Origin: Zoroaster sp. YZ-2022
Lineage: Eukaryota > Echinodermata > Asteroidea > Forcipulatida > Zoroasteridae
Assembly: GCA_029582265.1 (NCBI GenBank)
Contig: CM055823.1
Span: forward strand, 6,138,001 to 6,202,000
Reading direction: 5' to 3'
Length of the DNA: 64,000 nt
The position numbers and the translations under genes are program-made. A model generated the notes under the pieces. That model did not search any database, was not told the DNA's origin, and worked only from the letters and a program-made list of their open reading frames with translations. Positions 52,050 to 63,562 of the stretch are shown piece by piece. Position 1 is the first letter of the stretch, and every line of letters starts with the position of its first letter.

Positions 52050-53202
52050 GTCAGGTACCCTGACTCAAGTCAGTGACAAGTGTATTATGTAAATTTGAAT
52101 CTCGCAGACTTGCATGCTACAATTACATGCAAAAAATACAATTGGCACACCAAGTGGCTACTTTTCTTTTTTTTCAAGAAGATTTTGAGGCAAGGGAGAT
52201 TTGTAAAAACCCTGAAATCAGGAAGAATCCTGAGAAAGGAGAAAACAAATTAAGAACCTCGAGCGGCGGGGCTCGAAATAACCTTCACTCGTGCATACGC
52301 CTACATGCGACTTTGAGAGACTTCAGAGATCGTCCACTTTTGGGGGAAAAACAAAGTAAATTTGTCTGCTCATATGAGTGTTGTGTCGGTAAATTTATCC
52401 CCCCCCCCCCCCACTCTGAAAATCCTGGCTACTGGCTTCCATTCGAGGCAGGCTTGTGCATAGTAACCACAGGGAAGTGCAATACTTATTATACTCTGTT
52501 TTCAATGAATGCGTATGGTGTCAAGGAACCAGGCCTCGGTTGCTATGTGAAAGCTTGGCCTGAATCGCGCGCTGTATAGCAACAGCGTGTCAAATCTGGG
52601 AAAATTCAAATTTAAATACGCACTTGCCACTGACATGAGTCTGTGCACCCAGACGTATAGGCCTATCAAAGGTTACACACACAATGCTTATTAATATTAT
52701 ATTGTTCCTTCATTTCTTTGTCACTGAACATTCGTCACATGAGATACACATTTTGCGCACCCCAGATGACAATAGAGATAAGGGCTGGCGGTCTCCCGGG
52801 TCTTGCCGTGACATTTTTGGGGAAAATCCCATGGCATTCTACATAGTTGTGCAGTCGATCGTTTCGTACCGTATACAATACCCGTTAAGTTTACATACAG
52901 TGTTACAGTACCTGTACATAGGCCTATTCAAGTTTGTGTCAACGTCAGCCAAGATTCAGTTTGTTAATTTGTTTTGGAAATATTCGTTTTCAGACTGATT
53001 TTAGCTGACAAAATAATTTGGATTCATAAGCCTACAAAATTCGTGATAATAACACGGCCGTATATTGAAAATATTGTAAAGTACTCAATCAGAATACTTC
53101 CGATTGCACTCGATACTACAGTGCGTAGGGCAGACTGGGGAGTCAGTAGTGTTCGATGTTATCCATTCTCTATTCAAAGAACAAATCTCACTCAGTCATA
53201 AC
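52050..53202. other. No gene; includes a reverse repeat fragment
   Basis: Positions 52150-52235 are a reverse fragment of the 'caggatt' family, and 52399-52412 is a C run. A 168-codon frame at 52073-52579 overlaps this fragment and the C run and is not credible. The rest is unique. Confidence 0.45.
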
Positions 53203-53690
53203 ATTCCCAGGCCTTCCAGCGAAACCTATAAAACCTATAAAACTTATAAAAACCTATAAAAATCTGTATTTCAAAATGGGAACCTTTATTTCACCCCAAA
53301 AACCTATTATTAACCTGTAAAAACCTATATTTTTCTCCTGCAACACATTTTCAACTTCCTCATAAAATCCTCATGACTTTGAAGAAAAATTACTTCCTAA
53401 GTAATGAAGTAAAAACGGTAGCCAAACTGTAACAGGTGTACCTCTCTTTGATTTTCTGCCAGACAGGGTATGGGGTAATGTACTTTATTGCAAAAAGTAC
53501 TCAGAAGGTAGGCAGTTTACCAAACAACTTGTTAATGAACATTGCATAATCACGGGAAATAACCTATAAAAGCATATAGTTTGGCATTTGGTAAACTTAT
53601 AATAACCTATATTTTGCTTTAAAAACCTATTTTAAAAAAGCCCAGGGGTCTATATTTGGTAGATTAGGCACTGGGAGGCCTGCATTCCTT
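53203..53690. repeat. Element with AACCTATAAAA clusters and inverted ends
   Basis: TTCCCAGGCCTTCCAG at the left and CTGGGAGGCCTGCATTCC at the right are roughly inverted. Near both ends AACCTATAAAA-type motifs are repeated irregularly. Confidence 0.55.
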
Positions 53691-54082
53691 AATTCAACTC
53701 AGGCGGCATGGGAATCAAAGTATACTTTCCATTGGAAAAAGGGCGCAAGTATATGTTGAACTTTCCATTTTCAATAGTTGGTGACGGAACAAAACATTGA
53801 CATCACCCCCAACAGTCACTCCTCGTGACATATGCGTTCGCAAGAAACGTAATTATATCGTTTAGTTTCATGTCGTACATGCTTTGTATCTCCACATATG
53901 CATCTCCCATATTTGGCTGGCTTCGACTGTTCATCAGAAAATTATTCATCAATACATCAACATAGCATGACTAAACACTTCATGGACACACTCAAAGAGT
54001 CCGTCTGTACAATCACTGAATGAGCTGCCTATGTGTATAGCCTATAGTGTAGTAGTTAATACCATGTTTACAGCTACAATGC

Positions 54083-54670
54083 CAAAAAAGTCTACGGTTT
54101 CTGGTTTTGGACGTGTCGCATCAGACCCACGCGTCGGTATTTTTAGTTTGCAGCCAAAATTGCTGGATCGATTGGATATCTGCTGCGCTGTGTTTTAAAC
54201 GACTTTTTCACATAGGGGTATGAACGTTTTGTCCGATTTGTGAGGCCTCTCTTAGCCACCATACTTTGTGTAGGCTACGGGAAATTTGGTCTGGTTCCAA
54301 TAACCCACGTATACATGTATCACGTATTTCATTAGTTGCTACACTGTAAAAACGTTAGGAAACATGGTGTTGGGTAAGGTTATTTCTCACAGAATTGGTC
54401 AGTATTTATACCACAACTGTTCACATATTTTGGCAAAAAATTACCCAACATTGGGCAATGGTAAACCAACTGTGTAACCTGTTGATATGTGGACCAGTGT
54501 TGGGAAACATATCAGCCGTGTTTGCCCAATATTTCTTACAGTGTAAAAACAATATTAATAACGAAATAAATTGCCCCCCCCAAAAAAAAAGAAGAAGAAA
54601 AAACGCGTCACCATACCGATTTTGAAGCCGACCTGTGCTCAGAAACTGAAGACTTTTTTGATTGGCTTAG
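54083..54670 (+). mobile_element. MITE of the ACCGGAGAC family with nested insertion
   Basis: It starts AAAAAAGTCTACGGTTTCTG and ends CTCAGAAACTGAAGAC. The interior AAAATTGCTGGATCGATTGG matches the family. It is interrupted at 54344-54546 by another MITE. Confidence 0.75.
54344..54546. mobile_element. ACACTGTAAAAAC-ended MITE nested in the preceding element
   Basis: TACACTGTAAAAACG at the left and TTACAGTGTAA at the right are inverted. The interior has TTGGGCAATGGTAAACCAAC. The last 70 bases of the window resemble the same family. Confidence 0.65.
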
Positions 54671-54674
54671 TGCT

Positions 54675-55139
54675 GTACAAAGCCGCAATTCGCTTAAATC
54701 CCAGTCAATAGAGTTATGTGCATTTAACTTTTGTCACCAATGATCTTTGAATTGTCACGTAGGCGTACTAGTATGGAGTGCCTAGGGGCACTATTCCATT
54801 CAAAGCCACTTGCACTTTTAAAAATCTTGAAAAACATACATGATCACAGCTTTTCCTAAAACTTGATTTCAGGGTCTCATCTAGCCACCCGTCCACCTGT
54901 CTCCAAGACGAGTAAAAATCTGATTGGACAGGTTGGGACTATTTAGACCCTATCTGCCAAGCCTACCTGTCCAGGACAGTCCAGTGTCCGATCTATAGTC
55001 TGTCCTATTAACATGTTCGTGTAAGCCTGTTTTTAAACCTATTTGTGTTCTTAACAATATTAGGAAAACCTCAGATTGCACCAGAGATAATCTAATCCAA
55101 ATCATACCAGGGGACCCTAACATCCCCACACTGTCAGGC
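54675..55139. other. No gene recognised
   Basis: Positions 54880-55140 contain CTGTCC/GGACAG motifs in both orientations. No exon is supported. Confidence 0.4.
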
Positions 55140-55800
55140 CCAAACAAGTCTCCCGTTTCTGAACATCAGTCGGCTTCAAAATCGATGCGGTGACACGCTT
55201 TTTTTCTTTGGGGGAGTGGGGGGGGGGGGGTTCAACAGGTATACGCGGCTACCAAATGTTCCATGTACAAAGTATGGTGGATAAGAGGGGCCTCACAAAG
55301 CGGGCAAACGTACATATCCCTATATGAAAAAGTCGTTTAAAACCCCCGAGGTATTCTGGCTAGGAACCTTCCTGAACCCTAACCCCCTAGTGAGGTATTC
55401 TGGCTAGGAACCTTCCTGAACCCTAACCCCCTATAGGTATTCTGGCTAGGAACCTTCCTTAACCCTAACCCCCTGTAGGTATTCTGGCTAGGAACCTTCC
55501 TGAAACCTCCAAAATCCATCAGTGCACTTTTGGAAACATGCCCTTATCTTCAAAATGCACCACGCATTTTCGTTGATCTTTCATATTCAACGCTTATGGC
55601 CCGTACTTCTTGCCAGGTAGTAATTTTGCCCCATTTGAAGAAGTGAAAGTACCAGTTTCCAACAGTGCTGAATTTTTCCCAAAAAGTGCCCCTTGGAGGA
55701 TTTTGCAGGATTTGGGGTGGTTAGGGTTAAAACACAGCACGGCAGAATTCCAATCTATCCAGCAATTTTAGCTGGAATTGGACATCGCTATAGCAAAAAA
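55140..55800 (-). mobile_element. MITE of the ACCGGAGAC family split by a TTAA MITE
   Basis: The left part, 55140-55336, has CAAGTCTCCCGTTTCTG and GGCCTCACAAAGCGGGC. The right part resumes at AACACAGCACGGCAGAATTC (55731). The uninterrupted relative at 30026 reads through the same point. Confidence 0.8.
55337..55730 (+). mobile_element. CCCTAAC-ended TTAA MITE with amplified left end
   Basis: TTAA lies at 55337-55340 and 55727-55730, inside a pre-existing MITE. GGTATTCTGGCTAGGAACCT...AACCCTAACCCCCTA occurs about four times from 55349 to 55505, against once at 45409. Confidence 0.9.
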
Positions 55801-55871
55801 AAAGTTATTTATTGTCACAATGTTTTGTTAAAATGTTTAAATTGATGAACATATTATAGTCTTCCTAAATA

Positions 55872-56790
55872 AGGCCAAATAAAAAAATAAACATGTTTAG
55901 CGTCCCCGCCCGCTTCCTTTTTAGAGGCCGCCTCCTTTTTGTTTTAATATTTTTTTTTACGAAAAAAAAGGATACATTTTAACGATCTCAGACGAAAAAC
56001 TTTTTTTTTAAAATAAATAAGATCGTATTTTTTTTAACTTTAGCACACCGTGTATAAAGTTGTCGATTATCATACGCGTGTCAGTTCGCCCCGTGTGAAA
56101 TATTAACTGGTTCTCTACGTCTAGGAACTCAGGACTAGCAAATAGAAAAGTGTTGAAAGACAAAGAGAACACGGAAACCAGCGTACGTGTAAAACGTATT
56201 ACCATTTTTACAGTCGCTTTAAAATTTATAGTGATATAAATAAAAACGGCTGGATTTGAGACTATTCATGCAATAGGATTGATGCTAAATATGAACAATG
56301 TTTGCCAATTTGATGATATAAAAGTTAAACATAAATTTGACACAAACCATTGGAGAACTTATAGGCCTTTGAATATCTGTGAAGAAACAGGTGATTAGAT
56401 ATGAAAATTGTTTCATTTGCTACTTTTATTGTTTTGTCTTTATGTGTCACTAAAAAACTTATTCACTTCCCATAAATGCGACATCACAGAGGCTAAAGTG
56501 ACATCATATGGTGCAATTGCGCAGAAGAGATGTTCGGTTCTGCATGAGTGGCATTATTTTGGTCTCATTTTCTGTTGCATCTTGCCCATAAGAAGCCAAT
56601 ATGTCATTTCCTGAGTCTAAGTGGCGGCCATTTTGAAAAAAGCTGGCAGCCATCTTGAAAAATAGCCCGGCCGGTTGTCTTTAAAAATGTGTCGGGCGGC
56701 CATTTAAAAATATAAAAAAAAGGCCCTCCTCCTTCCTTTTTTCAAAAAGGCAGGACGCTAAACATGTTTTTTTATTATTATTTGGCCTAA
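55872..56790. mobile_element. Element of about 920 bp with 34-37-bp inverted ends
   Basis: GGCCAAATAA...ACATGTTTAGCGTCC at the left and GGACGCTAAACATGT...ATTTGGCC at the right are inverted. TAA flanks both sides, compatible with a PIF/Harbinger-type target. The interior has no transposase, only AT-rich unique sequence and CATTTTGAAAAA-type repeats at 56640-56710. Confidence 0.7.
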
Positions 56791-56884
56791 ACCAAGTGGT
56801 TTATTTATTTATGGTTAGTTAAATAAAGGCAAAGCAAAACAAAGTTATTTTTGCATGACACTTCTGCTTTACTTTGCAAGATGT

Positions 56885-57093
56885 TGATTTAAATTTGCCC
56901 TACACCGACGTGTGTATAGCACTGTATACTTAGTGCTCTCGGTGGTCGAGAGGTTGAGACGTCTGCACTGGTAAGCAGGAGGTCGTGGGTTCGAATCCCG
57001 CCCGAGTCGCCTGTGTATTTTTTTCACAGACACTCGGAAAGCACTGAGTATACAGTGCTATACATACGTCGGTGTAGGGCAAAATTAAATCAA
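56885..57093 (+). repeat. tRNA-like SINE head between inverted copies of its own tail
   Basis: The left arm 56885-56937 pairs with the right arm 57040-57093 (GCCCTACACCGACG / CGTCGGTGTAGGGC). Between them, 56936-57007 is tRNA-like: a D-arm-like GGTCGAGAGGTTGAGAC, an anticodon region CTGGTAA (GGT if so read) and a T arm GTGGGTTCGAATCCCGC. One extra base in the anticodon arm and a partly mispaired acceptor stem make it a pseudo-tRNA. Confidence 0.75.
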
Positions 57094-57193
57094 TTGTTTA
57101 TCTCCCGACGCAAGAATTTCACCAACCTATTTGCAAGATATCTTATGTTCCTCTTTCCATCCGTCTTTGCTATATACCATACTCATAATCAAT

Positions 57194-57525
57194 TTAACCC
57201 TCCTACTACAGCTGCACTTTAGTGGGAAGTTGCTACAGAGGTCAAAACCAGTCAACTGCCTGTTTTGACTGGTGACCCAAATGTGCACACAGGGGCATTT
57301 TTTGACTGGTTTTTGACTGTCATTTTGACCACCCTGAACAACACCAGACAATGCTTTTACCGGTCAAAAACAGTCGACTCATTTTGACCTGTAAATGTAC
57401 TTACTACACATAGGCCTAAGATTTGACAGTGTTTGACTTTTAAGTGCATTAGATATATACCTTGGCATTAGTGTATCAACATTTTGACTGATTTTGACCC
57501 TTGTAGTAGTGGGAGGGTTAAATTA
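57194..57525 (-). repeat. GTCAAAA-rich dispersed repeat, reverse copy
   Basis: This is the reverse complement of 1-277, more complete at its distal end (TATATACCTTGG...GTGTATCAACATTTTGACTG). Confidence 0.8.
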
Positions 57526-58311
57526 ATACAGATTAAATGTAATATAAATGTTGTAATGGAATAATTTTCAACATGAATTTTCCATGCTGCAATGAATATC
57601 CTACTGACAATCTTAATGCATTTTCATTTGACATATCGTATTTAAGCTGAAACATTGACTTGGCTTGTGTAGATGATGTCACCAATGACATCACCAATGA
57701 CATCACATGTTTACAAAAAATGTACACTGGTCTATGATAACAAACCATCTGAGATGAACCATCTGAAACCATTTTGAGATGTCAGCAGAAAAATTCTTAA
57801 TTTGATAACTTTTTTTTAATAACGCACTAACATTACAACTCAAGTGTTATTCATCTAAAAATTAAACAATTTTTTTTTTTTTTAAATGATTTTATGTTGA
57901 GAAGTACGAAATGTCCAAACTTTGCATACACACTTTTGCCCAGCGGGAAACCACACCGGTACTTTAAAGGTCACGCAAAGTGTAAACAAGTCTATACGTC
58001 ATTATCTTGATTTTGAAGTATTGCTGTATACACAGACATATTACTAAAAGGTTATAGGCTTACTCGCTATTTGTAAATGCACACATACCGTACTTCAGAA
58101 GAATCGAGAGAGATGTACAGAAACCAACCAGTGAAAGTTTCGTCGTCTCATTCCATTGTGTCATCAACGAGAAAAAAAGTGAAAATGCCTTCAAATTCGT
58201 TTGCATTCATGCTTAATAATGTTCATGATGTTGCATCTGATTCCCTTCTGACATCACTGATTTGCTCATGAATATGCAAAACATTAGCGTGTAGACTAAC
58301 TCGCAGAAAAT
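57526..58311. other. No gene recognised
   Basis: CACCAATGACATCAC is repeated at 57679-57705. The rest is AT-rich unique DNA. Confidence 0.4.
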
Positions 58312-58545
58312 ATACTCACGGAATTTAAAAACGCATCATCCCAATATTTCACTTTTTTTCAACAGCAGATATTTATGATATTTTAATCAATACTTTCTCA
58401 GTCAAGCATGAGTGCAAATTTTCACATCATACTCACACAATAAAAGTGCTATGTACAATTATGGCTTCAATTTATCACTGCATATAAGTTATACATATTT
58501 ATTGAGAAATATAAGTTGATGCGTTTTTAAATTCCGTGAGTGTAG
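58312..58545. mobile_element. MITE with CTCACGGAATTTAAAAACG ends
   Basis: CTCACGGAATTTAAAAACGC at the left and GCGTTTTTAAATTCCGTGAG at the right are perfectly inverted over 24 bp. The element is about 234 bp and non-coding. The ends resemble Tc1/mariner-type MITEs, but the flanking duplication is unclear. Confidence 0.8.
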
Positions 58546-59664
58546 TTTCAACACCACAACAATTTGGCAATTAAGGTGCATAAATGATGTCACCATGGTT
58601 ACTGAGTTGTGCTAAATGTTTTCAAGTACAAAACAATTCATATGCACCTTAAATTCACTTACAGCGCTGATACACACTGAAAAACGCCAACTCATTTTGT
58701 GTGTGTTGACATACCGGGGAAGAGCAATATTTAATAGGGATGTCATGGAGGAATTCCCCGGGAGTTTTTTCAACGTTTGTGCAAAGCAGATTAACCTTTT
58801 ACCCTGGAAATGTATAATGACAGAAGCCTGCCTGATAGGTAATACAATACACCGTTGGCAGAACTTCAACTTCGGTACAAGAAGAACGAGAAAGGAAATT
58901 TTAAAAGATTGCTTGCCGATAACGTGGATGAACGCTAAATAGGCATGCCATAATTATGCCATTGGCCTTAAGTTTATACGGTTTGATCTAGGTGTCCTTG
59001 TACTCGTGCCACAGGACATCCAATATATATACTTGTGACGTAAATTTGTGTGGGGGTGTTTCAAAATGTCCAATTCCAATGACTTCCCCTGAACTTTATG
59101 ACTTCCCCCACTTGAGTGGATGGGGAGGGGGGGTTGATCCAAAATGTCAAATTATGACACGCCACTGAACCTCCCTCCATTCTAAACCCCTCCCTCCATT
59201 CTAAACCCCTCCCAAAGTGCATTTTTGTTAAAGTTCGAAATACTGGATTTTTTAAACATAAATAGGTCTTAGTAATTTTGCGGAACAATTTTGCACTATA
59301 CACAAATTATCGTGAAGATTTGCAATAATGGTATGCTAGCTAGGCGTGCGGACATTGACAGTGACATAAGGCACAGGCCAAAATTGCTACCTGTTTTCTT
59401 TCCAAGAAAACCACTAGTCGCCATAAAGGCAAAAATGTGGTCACTTAATAATGACCAGACCATAAAAACTGACCTACGGCCAAGGACATTAAACCTGTAG
59501 AATGTCACACACCACGCCAGAACTTCCACCGGAATCTGGTGCCAAAGGCAGGGTGAAAACTCCTGGGAAATCCAAGAAGGTGCGAAAGTTCAGCAAAGCG
59601 TGTGCGACGATATTCAGGTCAAATTTTCCCTTACGCCACTGTACACTATTGGTAATCTTGAATA
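58546..59664. other. No gene supported
   Basis: A 108-codon frame at 58616-58942 (plus) has no recognisable domain or splice context. CCTCCCTCCATTCTAAACCC is repeated in tandem at 59169-59210. Confidence 0.4.
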
Positions 59665-59738
59665 ATATACAGGCCTTTGATTTCTCAGGATTTTTCCTGA
59701 TTTCAGGATTTTTTTTTTTACAAATCTCCCTTGGCCTA

Positions 59739-59995
59739 CACACTAAGAAATAATGGTTCAACTCTACACCCATAGGGTGCATATCGTTTAGACAATAGCA
59801 GTACCCCTGTGGGTGCAGACTTGGCACTCCCTGGATGTGTGCCTCCCCTACGGGTGCATATTTGCTCCATTGAGGGTGCAAATTTGCACCCATAGGGGAG
59901 GCACACATCCAGGGGGTGCCAAGTCTGCACCCATAGGGGTACTGCTATTGTATCAACGATATGGGTGCAGATTTGAACCATTATTTCTTAGTATG
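59739..59995. mobile_element. Nearly perfect palindromic MITE, TA-flanked
   Basis: CACACTAAGAAATAATGGTT at the left pairs with AACCATTATTTCTTAGTATG at the right. The pairing continues almost the whole length through TAGGGGAGGCACACATCCAG. TA lies at both borders. GGGTGCA motifs recur inside. Confidence 0.85.
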
Positions 59996-60060
59996 TAAAA
60001 TGTTCTTGAATGAAGAGAAGTAGTCTGTCTTGTTGTCCAAACCTCTAGTTTCTTGTTTGT

Positions 60061-60395
60061 GGGTTCGAATCCCGGCCGTGACACTTGTGTCCTTGAGCAA
60101 GACACTTAACCATAATTGCTTCTCTCCACCCAGGGGTTAAATGGGTACCTGTGAGGGCAGAGTTGGTTGATTAGCCCTATATGCGCTGTAATGGCAGCAA
60201 TTGAGCTGAAATACTCCCCAGGGAGCTGAGATGGTTTCAGGAATGATTTATGAGCCTTATGAGCAGGGGTAATAATATAATGCGCCTTGAGCACCACTCA
60301 GTTGGTGGATACGTGCGCTATATAACTTATAAGTCCACACATTATTATTATTATTATTATTATTATTGTTATTGTTATTGTTATTATTATTATTA
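60061..60395 (+). repeat. Head-truncated tRNA-Leu SINE
   Basis: It starts at the B box GGGTTCGAATCCC, so the A box is missing. The body and long (ATT)/(TTG) tail follow. It is inserted in the 'caggatt' repeat at TTTCTTGTTTGT. Confidence 0.85.
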
Positions 60396-60540
60396 TGTGG
60401 AGAGTCTGTAAATCCTCCAAAATTTAACATCCAGGAGGTTCAGGGAGCTTTGTCCTCTAGACCAAAGGGAGACCCAGGCCCGATACCTATTTATCAGGAT
60501 TTTTTTTACTTTTGTCAAATAACACCCCTGAATATAAATC

Positions 60541-62165
60541 ACTGTTTTACATCCTACTCACGGTACGTATTGCATGATGGTATAGATATCATCCTTTGGA
60601 ATTAATTTCCAAAATTAAATTCTGCCATCAAAATGAAATCTTAATGCATTCAATATTTCCTTGTAAACGATTCTAAAACTTTCACAGTTTGGTTTGAATT
60701 AGGAACACCTATATATCTTTATTCTGTTATTATTATTCATGGTTTATTTAACAATTTGACAAAGCAGCCGGTGGGCCAAAACAATTAAAGTTACATAGTT
60801 AAAAATACCTTTAAAAGTTTTAAATATACGTATAAATTGTTCCTTAAAAAAGACAAATTGCACATCTAAATAACCGGCTCCACAAAAATGGGTATTATGT
60901 CGCAAAATTAAAAAAAAATGAGTTATATAGGCCTACATAGTTGAGTTGGTCACATTATAAGCTTTAATTTGGTATAGGTTTGACCCCTGTGGCATTTTGC
61001 ATTCTGGAGATATACTAATATTTGCATATTCATTTTTAGTACAATTTAACGAAAGTGCCTTCAGAGATATAACCCTTTAAGCATAGCAAGTGGAAAAAGA
61101 AATGAGCTAAAAATAAACTCTCTTGAATGCCCATAGCAACAGTTATGTTATTGATAGCGTGTGTTAAAACCGTATCACTGCGAAAGCATAACATTGGTGG
61201 TTTTTCTTCCCTAAAACGGACAAAGAGTAAAACAAAAAGACGAAAACAATGTACACAAAAACGTTTGTTTTTTCATCTTTATTCATCAATATTAATGTTT
61301 CTGAAAACAAATTATGAAAATATTGATATAATAGAAGCCAACAAACCCCAAAAATAAATAAAATGTCCTCCAACTGAACGTTCCCCAGTCGTGGTCGAAA
61401 ACCAAACCTTTCCCGAGATTTCTACCCTTTAAGTTCAATATGGGATCAATGCACTCGTCGCAGCGTCTGCTCGCTTTTTGACAGGTCCTTGCCTTAGGAA
61501 GAAAGACAAACTTGAAATCTTCAGGACCATATGGTGGAGGTCCAAGCCGAGCCAGCCATCCCGGGGGTAGAGATTACCAAGAAACTGGTATCATTAAAAG
61601 TGCCGAGTCGAAACAAATCCTGTTCTAGTTTGACGTCTCGGGTATATCTTGCCCCTTATGGAGGTTGATGTTATCTTTTTACCACACGCAACACGTGTCC
61701 GTTATGAGACCACATCAGAGCTTGAAGGACAATGCATCGCGCGTGGCAAGCAAGATAAGACACGCTCTGTGTAAGCAAGGATGATCTTACTGGTGTAACA
61801 TAACACCGGTCCGTCAAAGCCGGGCGGGTGATGCCAACCTGTGCCAATTGGTGTCAACCTACGGCAAGGTTTTTGGGATGGTGGCTGTCTCTTTTCGTGG
61901 ATGGGGTGATGGATATACCAACCTTTCACAGGAGTTGACCATTATTGAAAGCAGAATACAGGGTCAAAATTGCCGCCAGCCAACTAACCTGAGGCTAGTG
62001 GATTAACAGAAGGACTACTATTTTTATCTGCTAGGTTTGATAGTCCAGTGGCTAGTGTACAATCATAATAAAAAACACATTATCACAATTCAAACTGAAA
62101 CTAACAATGATTATTGCTGACAGAGCGAGACAGTTCAACGGTATAAACTCGTTGGAATGAGTTCG
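60541..62165. other. No gene recognised
   Basis: This is mostly unique. Positions 61430-61960 are more GC-balanced, but frames there are short and lack convincing splice sites. Confidence 0.4.
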
Positions 62166-62389
62166 TTAAAGGGCCAGTATCGTCACGATCAGAGCAGACT
62201 TTCAACAGGGCATGGAATCGGTTTCCTAGTTTAAGATGAACACAGTGACTGAAAATTACTGGCTCGTTTATGCAGCAGCAACGCTAATATGACCTTATCA
62301 AGTGGGGGTATTATGGCAGTCACTGAGTTAATCTAAAACTAGCACTCCGATTCCATGCCCTGTTGATCATGAAGATAGCGTCCCTTTAA
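62166..62389 (+). mobile_element. 'TATCGTCACGATC' MITE, complete copy
   Basis: It runs from TTAAAGGGCCAGTATCGTCA to GATAGCGTCCCTTTAA. It shares the right-end variant GATCATGAAGATAG with 5491-5713. Confidence 0.85.
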
Positions 62390-62543
62390 AAAATGCCTGC
62401 TGATAGTACACAACTTTTTTGTTTTAATTTATTGACGCTCTCACTCATTGTTGTTTAATGACCTTTGAAAGGGCCACTAAGGACTAATGAGGACTAGTAC
62501 AAGTCTGTTGTCACCGGTCCTACTGGCTACCATAAAATTCAAG

Positions 62544-62761
62544 TTAAAGGGACAGTATCGTCACGATCAACAGGGCATGGAATCGCAGTGCTATAGATTT
62601 AGGCCTACTCAGTGACTGAAAATAATACCCCACATGATAAGGTCATATTACCTTTGCTGCTGCATAAATGAGCCAGTAATTTTCAGTCATCTTTAAACTA
62701 GGACACCGATTCCATGCCCTCTTGAAAAACTTCTCTGATTGCGACGATGCTGTCTCTTTAA
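62544..62761 (-). mobile_element. 'TATCGTCACGATC' MITE, complete copy, reverse
   Basis: The ends are TTAAAGGGACAGTATCGTCA and GACGATGCTGTCTCTTTAA, and the internal order is reversed relative to 62166-62389. Confidence 0.85.
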
Positions 62762-62841
62762 TTTCGATCCCTGATACACAATTGGTAAAATTCACCATTG
62801 CACGAAATAACTGTGACTGACAATACCGAATAGGCGGTTTT

Positions 62842-62955
62842 GACCTTAGGTATTGGTAATGTTGGAAAAACTGCTTCGTCTGGTGGCTACTTTCTCTGAA
62901 TCAGGATACGATTACGAGTCTACGTTAAAGGGAAGGTATAACATTGGTAACTATA
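62842..62955 (-). repeat. Single diverged 81-bp satellite unit
   Basis: TATTGGTAATGTTGGAAAAACTGC, CTCTGAATCAGGATAC and TTAAAGGGAAGGTATAACAT match the satellite in the orientation of the 41.9 kb array. It carries end sequences on both sides and may resemble the ancestral single-copy element. Confidence 0.75.
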
Positions 62956-63062
62956 TAATTATCTGATATGATGTGAAGTTGGTATATAGGCCTACCGACT
63001 GATCCCAGGCAAAATACCGTATGACGGTGCTCCCTGACTAGGTATGGCACAGTTTACAAGAG

Positions 63063-63212
63063 TTAAAAAGAAAATATCGTCACAATCAACAGGGCATGGA
63101 ATCGGAGTGCTAGTTTTAGATTTACTGAGTGACCTGACTGTATAAATGAGCCAGTAATTTTCAGTCATTAGGACACCGATTCCATGCCCTGTTAAAGTCT
63201 GCTTTCCCGCAG
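63063..63212 (-). mobile_element. 'TATCGTCACGATC' MITE, internally deleted
   Basis: TTAAAAAGAAAATATCGTCA and CCATGCCCTGTTAAAGTCTG mark the two ends. The centre is missing. Confidence 0.75.
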
Positions 63213-63562
63213 TCCTTGTTCACAATTTGTGAAAGTTCAACGTACCGTATATGTTTTGTCGTTCAAAAGATTCCCGTTAAAGCCATGCAGTTTACACTTT
63301 TTGTAAAATGCATGTAAATGTATTTATACTTGATTAAAACAGAGAGATACGGCCTGTGTATAGAAACCAACATGTAAACGTTTCAGCTTATCGAGAAAAA
63401 AAAAGTAAAAATTCATTTAGATTTTTCGTATTTATTCCAACGTGAAATTTACAAACGTTATTTTATTTCCAAAATAATTTCATAATTTGTACTACAAAGA
63501 GCGTGCTCCACAGGCAGATATATGTCAAGGGAGGTTTGATACCATCATCAGCTTTACACCAA

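Larger units (their letters stand above)
59665..60540 (+). repeat. 'caggatt/agaccaaaggg' repeat interrupted twice
   Basis: The host repeat runs TTTCTCAGGATTTTTCCTGA to CTCCCTTGGCC, resumes AATGTTCTTGAATGAAGAG to TTTCTTGTTTGT, and resumes again GTGGAGAGTCTGTAAATCC to ACACCCCTG. A palindromic MITE (59739-59995) and a SINE (60061-60395) fill the two gaps. Confidence 0.85.

Noticed and set aside
52073..52579. 168-codon plus-strand frame
   Set aside because: It crosses a reverse fragment of a dispersed repeat and a C homopolymer, so it is not a plausible gene.
58616..58942. 108-codon plus-strand frame
   Set aside because: The composition is protein-like in places, but no domain, splice context or homologue is recognisable. 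A BLASTP search would decide.
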